From positions 1 through 64,000 of the forward strand of contig NZ_JAQFWP010000021.1 in assembly GCF_027706745.1 (NCBI RefSeq): a stretch of DNA of 64,000 bases, in the 5' to 3' direction. The stretch is from Nocardiopsis suaedae. Lineage in GTDB: Bacteria > Actinomycetota > Actinomycetes > Streptosporangiales > Streptosporangiaceae. Positions 1 to 8,580 of this stretch are shown piece by piece. A program made the position numbers and the translations under genes. The number at the start of each line of letters is the position of its first letter. The first letter of the stretch is position 1. The notes below the pieces were generated by a model. It saw nothing but the letters and a program-made list of their open reading frames with translations. It did not search any database and was not told where the DNA came from.

Positions 1-86
1 CCAAGAAGGAGGCTCTGGAGGCGGCCGGCGTGAAGGTCGGCAAGACCCCCAGCGAGACGGCCAAGCTCGCGCGCGACCTCTTCTAG
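1..86 (+). CDS. sucD: Succinyl-CoA ligase alpha subunit, C-terminal end (partial)
   Basis: Only the last 27 codons are inside the window, read from base 3 to the TAG at 84-86. They end in KVGKTPSETAKLARDLF, the usual C-terminus of the ADP/GDP-forming succinyl-CoA ligase alpha subunit, which makes succinate and ATP from succinyl-CoA in the TCA cycle. The following DUF6350 gene and the purN-purH-folD run match the gene order I know from actinomycetes after sucCD. The identification rests on a short tail and on context. Confidence 0.8.
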   Translation, partial: KKEALEAAGVKVGKTPSETAKLARDLF

Positions 87-114
87 CATCCGCCGCGCCT
101 TCGTGCGCATGCGC

Positions 115-144
115 CGCCCCGCCCCGGGACCCCGGGGCGGGGCG
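115..144 (+). terminator. Hairpin after sucD
   Basis: Perfect 14-bp inverted repeat (115-128 with 131-144; left arm CGCCCCGCCCCGGG) starting 28 nt after the sucD stop. There is no T-run, as is common for actinomycete terminators. It separates sucD from the next gene. Confidence 0.75.
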
Positions 145-182
145 CGCTCGTTCCGGGCGCCTTCTGCTGGCAGCATGGCGGG

Positions 183-1688
183 GTGAGCGCGCCCAAGGAA
201 CCCTCCGACCGACGCGGGACCGACCACCGCCCGCTGTACACCGCGGGCGGGCTGGCCGCCGCCTGGGCGGCCGGCGTCGGCCTGGCCGTCCTGCTGACCC
301 TCACCCTCGCCGGCTGGGTGGCCGCCCCGCACGACGCCTTCGGCGAGGAGATCGCCGACGTCGTGCGCACCGCCGTGCAAGCGTGGCTGGTGGCCCACCT
401 GGTCGGCTTCGGCATCCCCGGCGGCGAGGTGATGATGCTGCCGCTGGGCCTGGTGGTGCTCCCCGGCGCGCTGCTGTACCGGGCCGGGCGCTGGCTGGCG
501 CGCAGCAGCGAGCTGCCCCGGCTGCGCCACATGTTCCGCGCCGCCGTGGCCCTGGCCGGGCCGTACGCGGCCGTGTCGGGCACGCTCGCGCTGGTGGCCC
601 AGACCGAGGCGATCCGCCCCAGCGTGCTGCAGGCGCTGGTGGCCGGGTTCTCGCTGGCGTTCGTCGCCGGGGGGCTGGGCGTGCTCCGCCAGCAGCTCCA
701 CGACAAGGGCATCCCGCTGCGCCGGATGCTGGAGCTGATGCCCGACCGCCCGCGCTCGCTGCTGGCCGGGACATCCGGCGCCACCGCGGTGCTGCTGGCC
801 GCCGGGACGGTGCTGTTCGCCTGCGGGCTGGCGTTCGGGTTCGGCGACGCCGCGGGCATCACCCGCGAGCTGGCGCCGGGCGCGGTCGGCGGCACCCTGC
901 TCTTCCTGGCCCAGCTCGCCTACCTGCCCAACGCGGTGGTGTTCGGCACCGCCTACGCGGTGGGGCCGGGCTTCGCGGTGGGGACCGGCACCATGGTCGC
1001 CCCCACCGGGGTGGCGGTCGGGCCGCTCCCGGCGTTCCCGATGCTGGCGGCGCTGCCGGACAACGGCGCGGCCCCGGTGGCGTCCCTGGCGGCATTGGCC
1101 GCCCCGTTCGCCGCCGGTGCGCTGGGCGGGGTGCTCACCCAGCGCAGCGCCCCCACCGTGGTGGGGGAGGCGGCTCCGCTGTGGGGGTTCGTCTGCGGGG
1201 TCGCGACCGGCCTGGTGTTCACCGCGCTGTCGCTGATGGCCGGCGGGCCGATCGGGGCCGAGCGACTGGCCGACGTGGGGCCGTCGGCGTGGCAGGTCGG
1301 GCTGATCACCGCTTTGGAGGTGGGCCTGGCGGCGGCGATCGCGGCCTGGCTGGCCAACTGGCGGCACTTCCGCAGGCGCGCCGCCGAGCGGGCGCAGGAG
1401 GCCGCACCCGAGGAGGACGGGCCCGAAGAGGCCGAGCCGGTGGAGGCCGTGCCCGCACAGGCCGTGCCCGCGGAGCCCGAGCCCGCGCAGGCCGAGCCCG
1501 CGCAGGCCGAGGAGCCGGACGGGGACGGCGGGAAGGCCGGGCGCCGACGGTTCCGGATGCCCCGGCTGCCGCGGCTCCGCAAGAGGCGCGGCGCGCCCGA
1601 GCCCGACGAGGACGACCCCGGCGAGCTGTTCGGCATCACCTACGAGGCCGGACCGGACGAGGCCCCGGTCGAGGAGTCCAGCCGCTAG
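183..1688 (+). CDS. DUF6350 family polytopic membrane protein
   Basis: 501-residue protein with many hydrophobic segments from about residue 20 to 395, followed by a charged Pro/Ala/Glu-rich cytoplasmic tail rich in Lys/Arg near residues 450-470. It matches the actinobacterial DUF6350 family (sometimes labelled cell-division protein PerM), typically found between sucCD and purN as here. Its biochemical role is not known to me. GTG at 183 is the only well-placed start; a recognisable ribosome-binding site is weak. The tail contains a short tandem repeat. It converges on the DUF4190 gene with a 6-bp gap. Confidence 0.75.
   Translation: MSAPKEPSDRRGTDHRPLYTAGGLAAAWAAGVGLAVLLTLTLAGWVAAPHDAFGEEIADVVRTAVQAWLVAHLVGFGIPGGEVMMLPLGLVVLPGALLYRAGRWLARSSELPRLRHMFRAAVALAGPYAAVSGTLALVAQTEAIRPSVLQALVAGFSLAFVAGGLGVLRQQLHDKGIPLRRMLELMPDRPRSLLAGTSGATAVLLAAGTVLFACGLAFGFGDAAGITRELAPGAVGGTLLFLAQLAYLPNAVVFGTAYAVGPGFAVGTGTMVAPTGVAVGPLPAFPMLAALPDNGAAPVASLAALAAPFAAGALGGVLTQRSAPTVVGEAAPLWGFVCGVATGLVFTALSLMAGGPIGAERLADVGPSAWQVGLITALEVGLAAAIAAWLANWRHFRRRAAERAQEAAPEEDGPEEAEPVEAVPAQAVPAEPEPAQAEPAQAEEPDGDGGKAGRRRFRMPRLPRLRKRRGAPEPDEDDPGELFGITYEAGPDEAPVEESSR
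1479..1508 (+). repeat. 15-bp tandem repeat inside the DUF6350 tail
   Basis: Two exact copies of GAGCCCGCGCAGGCC (1479-1493, 1494-1508), with degenerate copies upstream from about 1447. They encode the E-P-A-Q-A repeats of the acidic, proline-rich C-terminal tail. Such in-frame repeats usually vary in number between strains. Confidence 0.7.
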
Positions 1689-1694
1689 CGGTCC

Positions 1695-2114
1695 CTAGGC
1701 GGAGCCGCCGAGGGAGGGCACGTCCTCCTTGGGGATGCCCGCGCGCTCGGACACCGCCGCCTTCCAGGCGTCGTCGCACTGCTCCTGCGTGCTGACGGTC
1801 AGCGCCCGGGCCGAGCACTCCTGGTAGGCGGTGTACTCGTCCCAGAAGACGATGTACCCGGCGATGGCCGCCACCGAGAACACCACGCCGATCCAGCCCA
1901 GCACCATGCTCAGCACCGCGCCCGGGGCGTGGCCGCTGTTCGCGCGGGCCGCCCGGCGGGCCTTGCGCCCCTGGTGGATGCCGAGCAGCGACAGGAGCAC
2001 GCCGAACGGGGGCAGCATCAGCCCCGCGGCGGACAGGAAGACCCCCCACAGGCCGCCCTTCTCCACGGTGGGCGGCTGCCCGTCGGCGTGCGGCTGCGGG
2101 GACTGCTCGGTCAA
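1695..2114 (-). CDS. DUF4190-type small membrane protein
   Basis: 139 residues: a Pro/Gln-rich N-terminus, then two membrane segments (about 22-45 and 68-92) with a basic GRKARRAAR loop between them, as in DUF4190 proteins, and a short external tail with two cysteines (near residues 100 and 112) that could pair. The start is TTG at 2114, supported by an AAAGGA ribosome-binding site six bases upstream. Function unknown. It is divergent from purN and convergent with the DUF6350 gene. Confidence 0.65.
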   Translation of the reverse strand: MTEQSPQPHADGQPPTVEKGGLWGVFLSAAGLMLPPFGVLLSLLGIHQGRKARRAARANSGHAPGAVLSMVLGWIGVVFSVAAIAGYIVFWDEYTAYQECSARALTVSTQEQCDDAWKAAVSERAGIPKEDVPSLGGSA

Positions 2115-2357
2115 CGCGGGTCCTTTCCTCGGTCGGGCGGCTCGGGGGAGGCGCCGGTACAGACGCTACCGGAGGACCGGCGCGCTCACGGCCCCGGTCC
2201 CTCCGCGTCCGGGCTGGGAGGATAGGGTTGGGCCGCGAGCGGGAGCGCGGTGCCCTCCCGTCCGTTCCGCCCTCTTCCCACCAGTGCCCGGATGCTGCGC
2301 GTTCCCAACGCGACCCCGGGCAGGGGCGGACCCGCGATCCCCTGAGGAGGAACCACA

Positions 2358-2990
2358 CTGTCGGCGCGAGTAGTCGTCCTCATCTCCGGGACGGGGAGCA
2401 ACATGGCCGCGCTCCTCGAAGCGGCGGAGGACCCCGAGTACGGGGCCGCGGTCGTCGCGGTCGGATCGGACAGAGAGAACGCGGCGGGGCTGGAGCTGGC
2501 CGAAAAGGCCGGGGTGCCGGTGTTCGCCGAACCCTTCCGGGGCCGCGGGGAGCGCGCCGCCTGGAACGCGGACCTGGCCGCGCGCATCGCCTCCTACCAC
2601 CCCGACCTGGTGGTCTCGGCCGGGTTCATGCGCATCCTGGGCCGTGAGGTGATCGACGTGGCCCCGGTGGTCAACCTGCACCCCGCGCTGCTGCCGTCGT
2701 TCCCGGGCGCGCACGCGGTGCGCGACGCCCTCGCCCACGGCGTGCGGGTCACCGGCTCCACGGTGCACTTCGTCGACGAGGGGGTGGACACCGGGCCGAT
2801 CATCGACCAGGTGGCGGTGCGGGTCGAGCCCGGCGACGACGAGGCGTCGCTGCACGCGCGGATCAAGGCGGTGGAGTCCCGGCTGCTGGTGGAGACGGTG
2901 GGCCGGCTGGCCCGGGAGGGGTGGCGCCTGGAGGGGCGGCACGTGCGGCCCGGTGCGGCCGGCAACGAACGAGCGGAGGAGAACCGGTGA
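2358..2990 (+). CDS. purN: Phosphoribosylglycinamide formyltransferase, CTG start
   Basis: PurN transfers a formyl group from 10-formyl-THF to GAR, the third step of purine synthesis. The start is unusual. The first in-frame ATG (2403) would remove the N-terminal strand and half of the conserved G-T-G-S-N phosphate-binding loop. A CTG at 2358 lies seven bases after GAGGAGG (2344-2350), and an in-frame TGA at 2343-2345 leaves no other start. Read from CTG the protein has 210 residues and begins [15 protein letters not shown]. The catalytic Asn, His and Asp then fall at 106, 108 and 144, the numbering known for E. coli PurN. The stop overlaps the purH start (GTGA). Confidence 0.92.
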   Translation: MSARVVVLISGTGSNMAALLEAAEDPEYGAAVVAVGSDRENAAGLELAEKAGVPVFAEPFRGRGERAAWNADLAARIASYHPDLVVSAGFMRILGREVIDVAPVVNLHPALLPSFPGAHAVRDALAHGVRVTGSTVHFVDEGVDTGPIIDQVAVRVEPGDDEASLHARIKAVESRLLVETVGRLAREGWRLEGRHVRPGAAGNERAEENR

Positions 2991-4558
2991 CGCGGCAGGC
3001 CATTCGGCGCGCGCTGATCAGCGTTTACGACAAGACGGGGCTGGAGGAGCTGGGCGTGGGCCTGGCCGGGGCCGGGGTGGAGATCGTCTCCACCGGGTCG
3101 ACGGCGGCCCGCCTGGCCGCGGCCGGGGTGCCGGTGGTGCCGGTGGAGGAGGTGACCGGCTTCCCCGAGTGCCTGGACGGGCGGGTCAAGACGCTCCACC
3201 CGAAGGTGCACGCCGGGCTGCTGGCCGACCGGCGCCGCCCCGAGCACCGGGCCTCCCTGGAGGAGATGGGGGTGGCCCCCTTCGACCTGGTGGTGGTCAA
3301 CCTCTACCCGTTCTCCGAGACGGTCGCCTCGGGCGCCTCCCAGGAGGAGTGCATCGAGAAGATCGACATCGGCGGCCCGTCGATGGTGCGGGCGGCCGCC
3401 AAGAACCACGCGAGCGTGGCCGTGGTGGTCGACCCGGCCCGCTATGACGAGGTGCTGGAGGCGGTGCGCGCCGACGGCTTCGAGGAGGCCGCCCGCAGGC
3501 GGCTGGCGGCCCAGGCCTTCGCCCACACCGCCGCCTACGACGCGGCGGTGGCCGGCTGGTTCGCCGAGGACTACGCCCCCGACGGCACGGCCGAGGCGAC
3601 CGGCTGGCCGGACTTCCACGCGGTGGCCTACGAGCGTGCGGCCACCCTGCGCTACGGCGAGAACCCGCACCAGCGGGCGGCGCTGTACGTCACCGGCGAC
3701 CCGGCGGGGCCGGGGCTGGCCGGGGCCGGGCAGCTGCACGGCAAGGAGATGTCCTACAACAACTACGTCGACGCCGACGCGGCGCTGCGGGCCGCCTACG
3801 ACTTCGACGAGCCGTGCACGGCGATCATCAAGCACGCCAACCCGTGCGGCATCGCGCTGGGCGCCGACATCGCCGAGGCGCACCTGAAGGCGCACGCCTG
3901 CGACCCGCTGTCGGCCTTCGGCGGGGTGGTGGCGGTCAACCGCCCGGTCACCGCCCGCATGGCCGAGCAGCTCGCCGACATCTTCACCGAGGTGGTGGCC
4001 GCCCCCGCGTTCGAGGAGGGGGCGCTGGAACTGCTCACCCGCAAGAAGAACGTGCGCCTGCTGACGGTGGCGGCCCCGGACCGCGCCGCCCGGCCCGAGG
4101 CGCGGCAGATCAGCGGCGGGCTGCTGCTGCAGTCGGCGGACGCGCTGGACGCCCCGGGTGACACCCCCGACGGGTGGGAGCTGCGCACCGGCGCCCCCGC
4201 CGACGCGGCGACCCTGGCCGACCTGGCCTTCGCCTGGCGGGCGGTGCGCGCGGTCAAGTCCAACGCGATCCTGCTGGCCGCCGACCGGGCCACGGTCGGC
4301 GTCGGGATGGGCCAGGTGAACCGGGTGGACTCGGTGCGGCTGGCGGTGTCCCGTGCGGGGGAGGACCGGGTGGGCGGCTCCGTGGCCGCCAGCGACGCCT
4401 TCTTCCCGTTCCCCGACGGTCTCGAGGCGCTGGCCGAGGCCGGCGTGCGGGCCGTCGTCCAGCCGGGCGGCTCGGTGCGCGACGACGAGGTCGCGGCCGC
4501 CGCCGAACGGCACGGCGTGACGATGTACTTCACCGGCACGCGGCACTTCTTCCACTGA
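2987..4558 (+). CDS. purH: Bifunctional AICAR transformylase/IMP cyclohydrolase
   Basis: 523 residues, the usual PurH length. An N-terminal MGS-like IMP cyclohydrolase domain ([12 protein letters not shown], about residues 65-80) is followed by the AICAR transformylase domain with IKHANPCG. It catalyses the last two steps of IMP synthesis. I chose GTG 2987 because it overlaps the purN stop (GTGA) and gives the expected [18 protein letters not shown] start; a longer reading from 2921 would run into purN. FolD, which supplies the 10-formyl-THF, follows 32 nt later, so purN-purH-folD form one operon. Confidence 0.95.
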   Translation: MTRQAIRRALISVYDKTGLEELGVGLAGAGVEIVSTGSTAARLAAAGVPVVPVEEVTGFPECLDGRVKTLHPKVHAGLLADRRRPEHRASLEEMGVAPFDLVVVNLYPFSETVASGASQEECIEKIDIGGPSMVRAAAKNHASVAVVVDPARYDEVLEAVRADGFEEAARRRLAAQAFAHTAAYDAAVAGWFAEDYAPDGTAEATGWPDFHAVAYERAATLRYGENPHQRAALYVTGDPAGPGLAGAGQLHGKEMSYNNYVDADAALRAAYDFDEPCTAIIKHANPCGIALGADIAEAHLKAHACDPLSAFGGVVAVNRPVTARMAEQLADIFTEVVAAPAFEEGALELLTRKKNVRLLTVAAPDRAARPEARQISGGLLLQSADALDAPGDTPDGWELRTGAPADAATLADLAFAWRAVRAVKSNAILLAADRATVGVGMGQVNRVDSVRLAVSRAGEDRVGGSVAASDAFFPFPDGLEALAEAGVRAVVQPGGSVRDDEVAAAAERHGVTMYFTGTRHFFH

Positions 4559-4590
4559 GAAACCCCCCGAGGGGGAACGGAGGCGACGCC

Positions 4591-5448
4591 ATGAGCGCAC
4601 AGGTGCTGGACGGAAAGGCCACCGCCGCGAAGATCCGGGCGGAACTGGCCGGGCGGGTGGCCGCCCTCAAGGAGAAGGGGGTGCATCCGGGGCTGGGCAC
4701 GGTCCTGGTCGGGGACGACCCGGGCAGCACCTCCTACGTGGCGGGCAAGCACCGCGACTGCGCGGAGGTGGGCATCGCGAGCATCCGCCGCGACCTGCCC
4801 GCCACCGCCTCCCAGGCCGAGGTGGAGGCGGCGGTGGCCGAGCTCAACGCCGACCCGGCGTGCACCGGCTACATCGTGCAGCTCCCCCTGCCCAAGGGGC
4901 TGGACGAGAACCGGGTGCTCGGCCTCATCGATCCGGTCAAGGACGCCGACGGGCTGCAGCCGGCGAATCTGGGCCGCCTGGTGCTGATGGAGCCGGCCCC
5001 GCTGCCGTGCACCCCGCGCGGCATCATCGACCTGCTCACCCGGTACGGGGTGGAGCTGGACGGCGCCGAGGTCGTGGTCGTGGGGCGCGGGGTGACCGTG
5101 GGCCGCCCGCTGGGGCTGCTGCTGACCCGGCGCTCGGAGAACGCGACGGTGACGCTGTGCCACACCGGGACGCGGGACCTGGCCGCGCACACCCGCCGCG
5201 CCGACGTGGTGGTGGCCGCGGCGGGGAAGCCGGGGCTGGTCACCGGCGACATGGTCAAGCCGGGGGCGGCCGTGCTGGACGTGGGCGTCAGCCGCACCGA
5301 CCAGGGGATCGCCGGGGACGTGGCCCCGGACGTGTGGGACACGGCCGGGCACGTCTCCCCGAACCCGGGCGGCGTGGGCCCGATGACCCGGGCGATGCTG
5401 CTGGTCAACGTGGTCGAGGCGGCGGAGCGCGCGGCCGGTCTCGTCTAG
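4591..5448 (+). CDS. folD: Methylene-THF dehydrogenase/cyclohydrolase
   Basis: 285 residues. It interconverts 5,10-methylene-, methenyl- and 10-formyl-THF with NADP, supplying the one-carbon donor for the two upstream enzymes. Visible motifs are [10 protein letters not shown] with the catalytic lysine near residue 53, VQLPLPKG near 96-103, the Rossmann-region [11 protein letters not shown] and the C-terminal [13 protein letters not shown] 4591 follows GGAACGGAGG. A strong hairpin closes the operon. Confidence 0.95.
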   Translation: MSAQVLDGKATAAKIRAELAGRVAALKEKGVHPGLGTVLVGDDPGSTSYVAGKHRDCAEVGIASIRRDLPATASQAEVEAAVAELNADPACTGYIVQLPLPKGLDENRVLGLIDPVKDADGLQPANLGRLVLMEPAPLPCTPRGIIDLLTRYGVELDGAEVVVVGRGVTVGRPLGLLLTRRSENATVTLCHTGTRDLAAHTRRADVVVAAAGKPGLVTGDMVKPGAAVLDVGVSRTDQGIAGDVAPDVWDTAGHVSPNPGGVGPMTRAMLLVNVVEAAERAAGLV

Positions 5449-5459
5449 GCTCCGCGTGC

Positions 5460-5497
5460 GCGCCCGCCGTCGTCCCCGCGGGGGCGGCGGCGGGCGC
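5460..5497. terminator. Bidirectional terminator between folD and the FHA gene
   Basis: Perfect 10-bp arms (5460-5469 GCGCCCGCCG with 5488-5497) enclosing a second palindrome CCCCGCGGGG at 5474-5483. It lies between two convergent genes, 12 nt after folD and 4 nt from the end of the FHA gene. Confidence 0.75.
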
Positions 5498-5500
5498 CCC

Positions 5501-6106
5501 TCATCCCGCCTTGCGTTCGCGGTCGCCCGCGGGCATGGGGCGCACCAGGCCCAGGGCGACCACTTCGTTGGCCAGCCGGGTGCGGCGGTTGGGCCCTTCG
5601 GGGATGCGGAACTTCTGGTAGAGGCGGAGCAGGTGCTGTTTGACCGCGGCCTCGGTGACCACCAGGTCCTCGGCGATCTCGCGGGCGGTCGCGGGGGAGA
5701 CGAACGCCTCGTCGGACAGGGCCGGGCGGCACAGGGAGGTCAGGACGTCCAGCTCCCGCCGGGTGAGCTCGGGCGCCGCTCCGCGGCGCAGCTCGACGTC
5801 GGGGTGCAGGTCCTCGCGGGGCAGCCCGCCGATCTTGCAGCGGGCCGACCCGAAGCTGACGACGTCGCCCTCCTCCAGGACGCGCCGGGCGATGGGGCGG
5901 CCGTTGACCCGGGTGCCGTTGCGCGACAGGCCGAGGTCGACGACGTAGACGTAGGGGCCGCGGCGCACCAGTTCGGCGTGCAGTTGGGAGACGCTGGGGT
6001 CGGAGAGGCGGATGTCGGCGCCCTCACCGCGGCCGACGGTGGTCACCTCGGCGGTGACGCGGCAGACGTCCCCGGTCTCCTCGACCCTGATGTAGGGCCC
6101 GTCCAC
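5501..6106 (-). CDS. FHA-domain protein with C-terminal winged/LuxR-like helix-turn-helix
   Basis: 201 residues from the chosen start. The first half is an FHA phosphothreonine-binding domain (VGRGEGADIRL, SVSQLHAEL, LSRNGTRVNG). The second half (about residues 115-190) looks like a DNA-binding helix-turn-helix (TAREIAEDLVVTEAAVKQHL). It probably couples Ser/Thr kinase signalling to transcription or protein docking. I prefer GTG 6106, which follows GGGAGGAAG by four bases; an ATG at 6175 would add 23 low-complexity residues. Divergent from the DUF3017 gene. Confidence 0.75.
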   Translation of the reverse strand: MDGPYIRVEETGDVCRVTAEVTTVGRGEGADIRLSDPSVSQLHAELVRRGPYVYVVDLGLSRNGTRVNGRPIARRVLEEGDVVSFGSARCKIGGLPREDLHPDVELRRGAAPELTRRELDVLTSLCRPALSDEAFVSPATAREIAEDLVVTEAAVKQHLLRLYQKFRIPEGPNRRTRLANEVVALGLVRPMPAGDRERKAG

Positions 6107-6544
6107 GGTTCTTCCTCCCGTTGTGGGGCGTGGCCGTTGGGACGGTGCGCGGTTGACGTGCTGAGTGGGGTTCATGGGGGGCTGTCCTCGCTCACCGTGG
6201 CACTCGTCTCCTGGTTGGTTACCCGGGGCCTGTCGGTTCTACGCGCTTACTCCCCCGTTAGACACCTATCGCGGGAGGTTTACGCCCTTCATCGGAGATC
6301 GGGACGATGGGGCGCGGGGGCGCCCCGGGCCCGATACGGTGCGGCGTGGGACGTCGGCGTGGGGGGACTCACTAGACTGGTTCCGCGGTGGCCAGTCGCG
6401 ATGAGTGATCATTGACGGTTCGCTCGCCCGTGGCCCCACGTCTCCTCCGGGTTTCGGTCATGCCGCCGCGGCCGGTGGCCGGAGTGCGCCATTCGGGGCG
6501 CCGTCCCGTGCCTGCGATCGGTGCGTTGGAGCGTGAGGTAATCG
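6107..6544. other. Divergent intergenic region, no gene seen
   Basis: About 440 bases between the FHA gene and the DUF3017 gene. No plausible coding sequence was found. A possible -10 (TAGACT) lies around 6373, next to a short dyad GACTGG/CCAGTC. It presumably carries promoters for both flanking genes. Confidence 0.4.
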
Positions 6545-6901
6545 GTGAGCCTGGATTCGGTGGAGGCAGCGGTCGCAGCCGAGGAGCAGGAGCAGGGTCC
6601 GCCCGAGCCCGGTGACCGGCAGGCGCCGGAGGCGCCCGGCTGGCTCGCCCAGGTCCCCTACTTCCTGGTGCTCGCCACCATGGCGGCGGGCATCGTGGTG
6701 GTGGCGGCGGCCTATTTCAAGCGCGGGCCCGCGATCATCGCCGGGGCGCTGATGCTGGCGGCGCTGCTGCGCTACGTGCTCCCCGAGGACCGCGTCGGCA
6801 TGCTGGCCGTGCGCGGGCGCTGGTTCGACATCGCGACCGCCCTCGGGCTGGCCGGGGCGCTGGTGGTGCTGGCGTGGGTGGCGCCCGCCCTGGGCACGTG
6901 A
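6545..6901 (+). CDS. DUF3017 membrane protein
   Basis: 118 residues: an acidic N-terminal 30, then three hydrophobic segments (about 37-57, 62-80, 94-115) separated by short basic loops. This is the size and layout of the actinobacterial DUF3017 family, typically found near folD, purH and malate or isocitrate dehydrogenase genes. Function unknown. GTG 6545 is preceded by a GTGAGG sequence. It is followed directly by the icd promoter. Confidence 0.7.
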   Translation: MSLDSVEAAVAAEEQEQGPPEPGDRQAPEAPGWLAQVPYFLVLATMAAGIVVVAAAYFKRGPAIIAGALMLAALLRYVLPEDRVGMLAVRGRWFDIATALGLAGALVVLAWVAPALGT

Positions 6902-6910
6902 GCGTCTAAT

Positions 6911-6939
6911 AAGCTTGATATCGAGATATCGCGTACAGT
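6911..6939 (+). promoter_or_regulatory. icd promoter with palindromic operator candidate
   Basis: A -10-like TACAGT lies at 6934-6939. Just upstream is a dyad centred on GATATC: CTTGATATCGAG at 6914-6925 is palindromic at 10 of 12 positions, and a second GATATC follows (GATATCGAGATATC, 6917-6930). The dyad would sit in the -35/-10 spacer, a natural place for a repressor or redox/TCA regulator. The regulator is unknown. Confidence 0.4.
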
Positions 6940-7016
6940 TCGGCCGGGCCGCCTGCCACCGCGACGCCCTTGGGACGCGCGACGGCCAGCCGACACGAAG
7001 GGACAGCCACACAGCC

Positions 7017-8234
7017 ATGGCCAAGATCAAGGTTGAGAACCCCGTAGTAGAGCTCGACGGCGACGAGATGACCCGGATCATCTGGTCCTTCATCAAGGAC
7101 CGCCTGATCCTGCCCTACCTGGACGTCGACCTGAAGTACTACGACCTGGGCATCGAGGAGCGCGACCGCACCGACGACCAGGTCACCGTCGACGCGGCCA
7201 ACGCCATCAAGCAGCACGGCGTCGGCGTCAAGTGCGCCACCATCACCCCCGACGAGGCCCGGGTCGAGGAGTTCGACCTGAAGAGGATGTGGCGCTCGCC
7301 CAACGGCACGATCCGCAACATCCTGGGCGGCGTCGTCTTCCGTGAGCCGATCATCTGCCAGAACGTGCCGCGCCTGGTCCCCGGGTGGACCCAGCCGATC
7401 ATCATCGGCCGCCACGCCCACGGCGACCAGTACAAGGCCAGCGACTTCAAGGTCCCCGGCCCCGGCACGGTGACCATCACCTACACGCCCGACGAGGGCG
7501 GCGAGCCCATGGAGATGGAGGTCGCGCGCTTCCCCGAGGGCGGCGGCGTGGCCATGGGCATGTACAACTACCGCAAGTCCATCGAGGACTTCGCGCGCGC
7601 CAGCCTCAACTACGGCCTGGACCGCGGCTACCCGGTGTACATGTCCACCAAGAACACGATCCTCAAGGCCTACGACGGCATGTTCAAGGACGTGTTCCAG
7701 GAGATCTACGACACCGAGTTCAAGCAGAAGTTCGAGGCCGCCGGCCTGACCTACGAGCACCGGCTGATCGACGACATGGTCGCCGCCGCGCTCAAGTGGG
7801 AGGGCGGCTACGTCTGGGCCTGCAAGAACTACGACGGCGACGTGCAGTCCGACACGGTCGCCCAGGGCTTCGGGTCGCTGGGCCTGATGACCTCGGTGCT
7901 GCGCACCGCGGACGGCCGGACCGTGGAGGCCGAGGCCGCGCACGGCACGGTCACCCGCCACTTCCGCCAGCACCAGCAGGGCAAGCCGACCTCCACCAAC
8001 CCGATCGCGTCCATCTTCGCCTGGACGCGCGGCCTGGAGCACCGCGGCAAGCTGGACTCCACCCCGAAGGTCACCGAGTTCGCCAACACGCTGGAGCGCG
8101 TGGTCATCGACACCGTCGAGGGCGGGCAGATGACCAAGGACCTGGCGCTGCTGGTCGGCGGCGACCAGGAGTGGCTGACCACCGAGCAGTTCCTCGCCGC
8201 GCTCGACGAGAACCTGCAGAAGCGCCTGGCCTGA
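7017..8234 (+). CDS. icd: NADP-dependent isocitrate dehydrogenase, homodimeric type
   Basis: 405 residues, typical of the eukaryote-like dimeric family rather than the 740-residue monomeric enzyme. It decarboxylates isocitrate to 2-oxoglutarate with NADP in the TCA cycle. Visible motifs are the isocitrate-binding SPNGTIRN, the [11 protein letters not shown] segment, the metal-binding [11 protein letters not shown] region and AHGTVTRH near the cofactor site. ATG 7017 gives the family start [20 protein letters not shown]; a longer frame from 6915 would run through the promoter. A strong terminator follows. Confidence 0.95.
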   Translation: MAKIKVENPVVELDGDEMTRIIWSFIKDRLILPYLDVDLKYYDLGIEERDRTDDQVTVDAANAIKQHGVGVKCATITPDEARVEEFDLKRMWRSPNGTIRNILGGVVFREPIICQNVPRLVPGWTQPIIIGRHAHGDQYKASDFKVPGPGTVTITYTPDEGGEPMEMEVARFPEGGGVAMGMYNYRKSIEDFARASLNYGLDRGYPVYMSTKNTILKAYDGMFKDVFQEIYDTEFKQKFEAAGLTYEHRLIDDMVAAALKWEGGYVWACKNYDGDVQSDTVAQGFGSLGLMTSVLRTADGRTVEAEAAHGTVTRHFRQHQQGKPTSTNPIASIFAWTRGLEHRGKLDSTPKVTEFANTLERVVIDTVEGGQMTKDLALLVGGDQEWLTTEQFLAALDENLQKRLA

Positions 8235-8247
8235 GGCCGCGCCGGGG

Positions 8248-8280
8248 GCGGCCCCGCCGGGGGACCGGCGGGGCCGCTTT
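8248..8280 (+). terminator. icd terminator
   Basis: Perfect 13-bp stem (GCGGCCCCGCCGG 8248-8260 with 8265-8277), GGGA loop, then TTT. It starts 13 nt after the icd stop. The next 225 bases (8281-8505) show no gene. Confidence 0.85.
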
Positions 8281-8505
8281 CGCGTTCGGCCTGCGCGGGC
8301 GCGGGTGCGCTGCGAGGATGGATCCGCGGGTTCCCGTTCCGGGTGCGGCGAAGGCCACAGCCGCACCGTTCGCGTAGTTTGCGAGCATTGCGTAGAGTTG
8401 TACCTGTTCGGAGCGGCCGGAACCGGCCGGACCCGGACACCGCAGGCCGACGTGCCGGCCGTGCGCCCGCTGGGGGGTAGGCGCGCGCGGTGCGGAACGT
8501 CACCA

Positions 8506-8539
8506 GAAGGGCCCACCGCCTCCGGGCGGTGGGCCCTTC
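8506..8539 (-). terminator. Terminator of the first LCP gene
   Basis: Perfect 15-bp stem with a four-base loop (GAAGGGCCCACCGCC 8506-8520 with 8525-8539), 41 nt downstream of the LCP stop on the minus strand. Confidence 0.8.
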
Positions 8540-8580
8540 GCCTGTGCGGGGCGGGCCCGGTAGCGGGCCCGGTAGCGGGC

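Noticed and set aside
6909..6924. Sixteen bases (ATAAGCTTGATATCGA) identical to a common cloning-vector polylinker
   Set aside because: The flanking bases are native, the dyad continues beyond the match, and the site lies exactly in the icd promoter. A natural palindrome explains it; contamination is unlikely.
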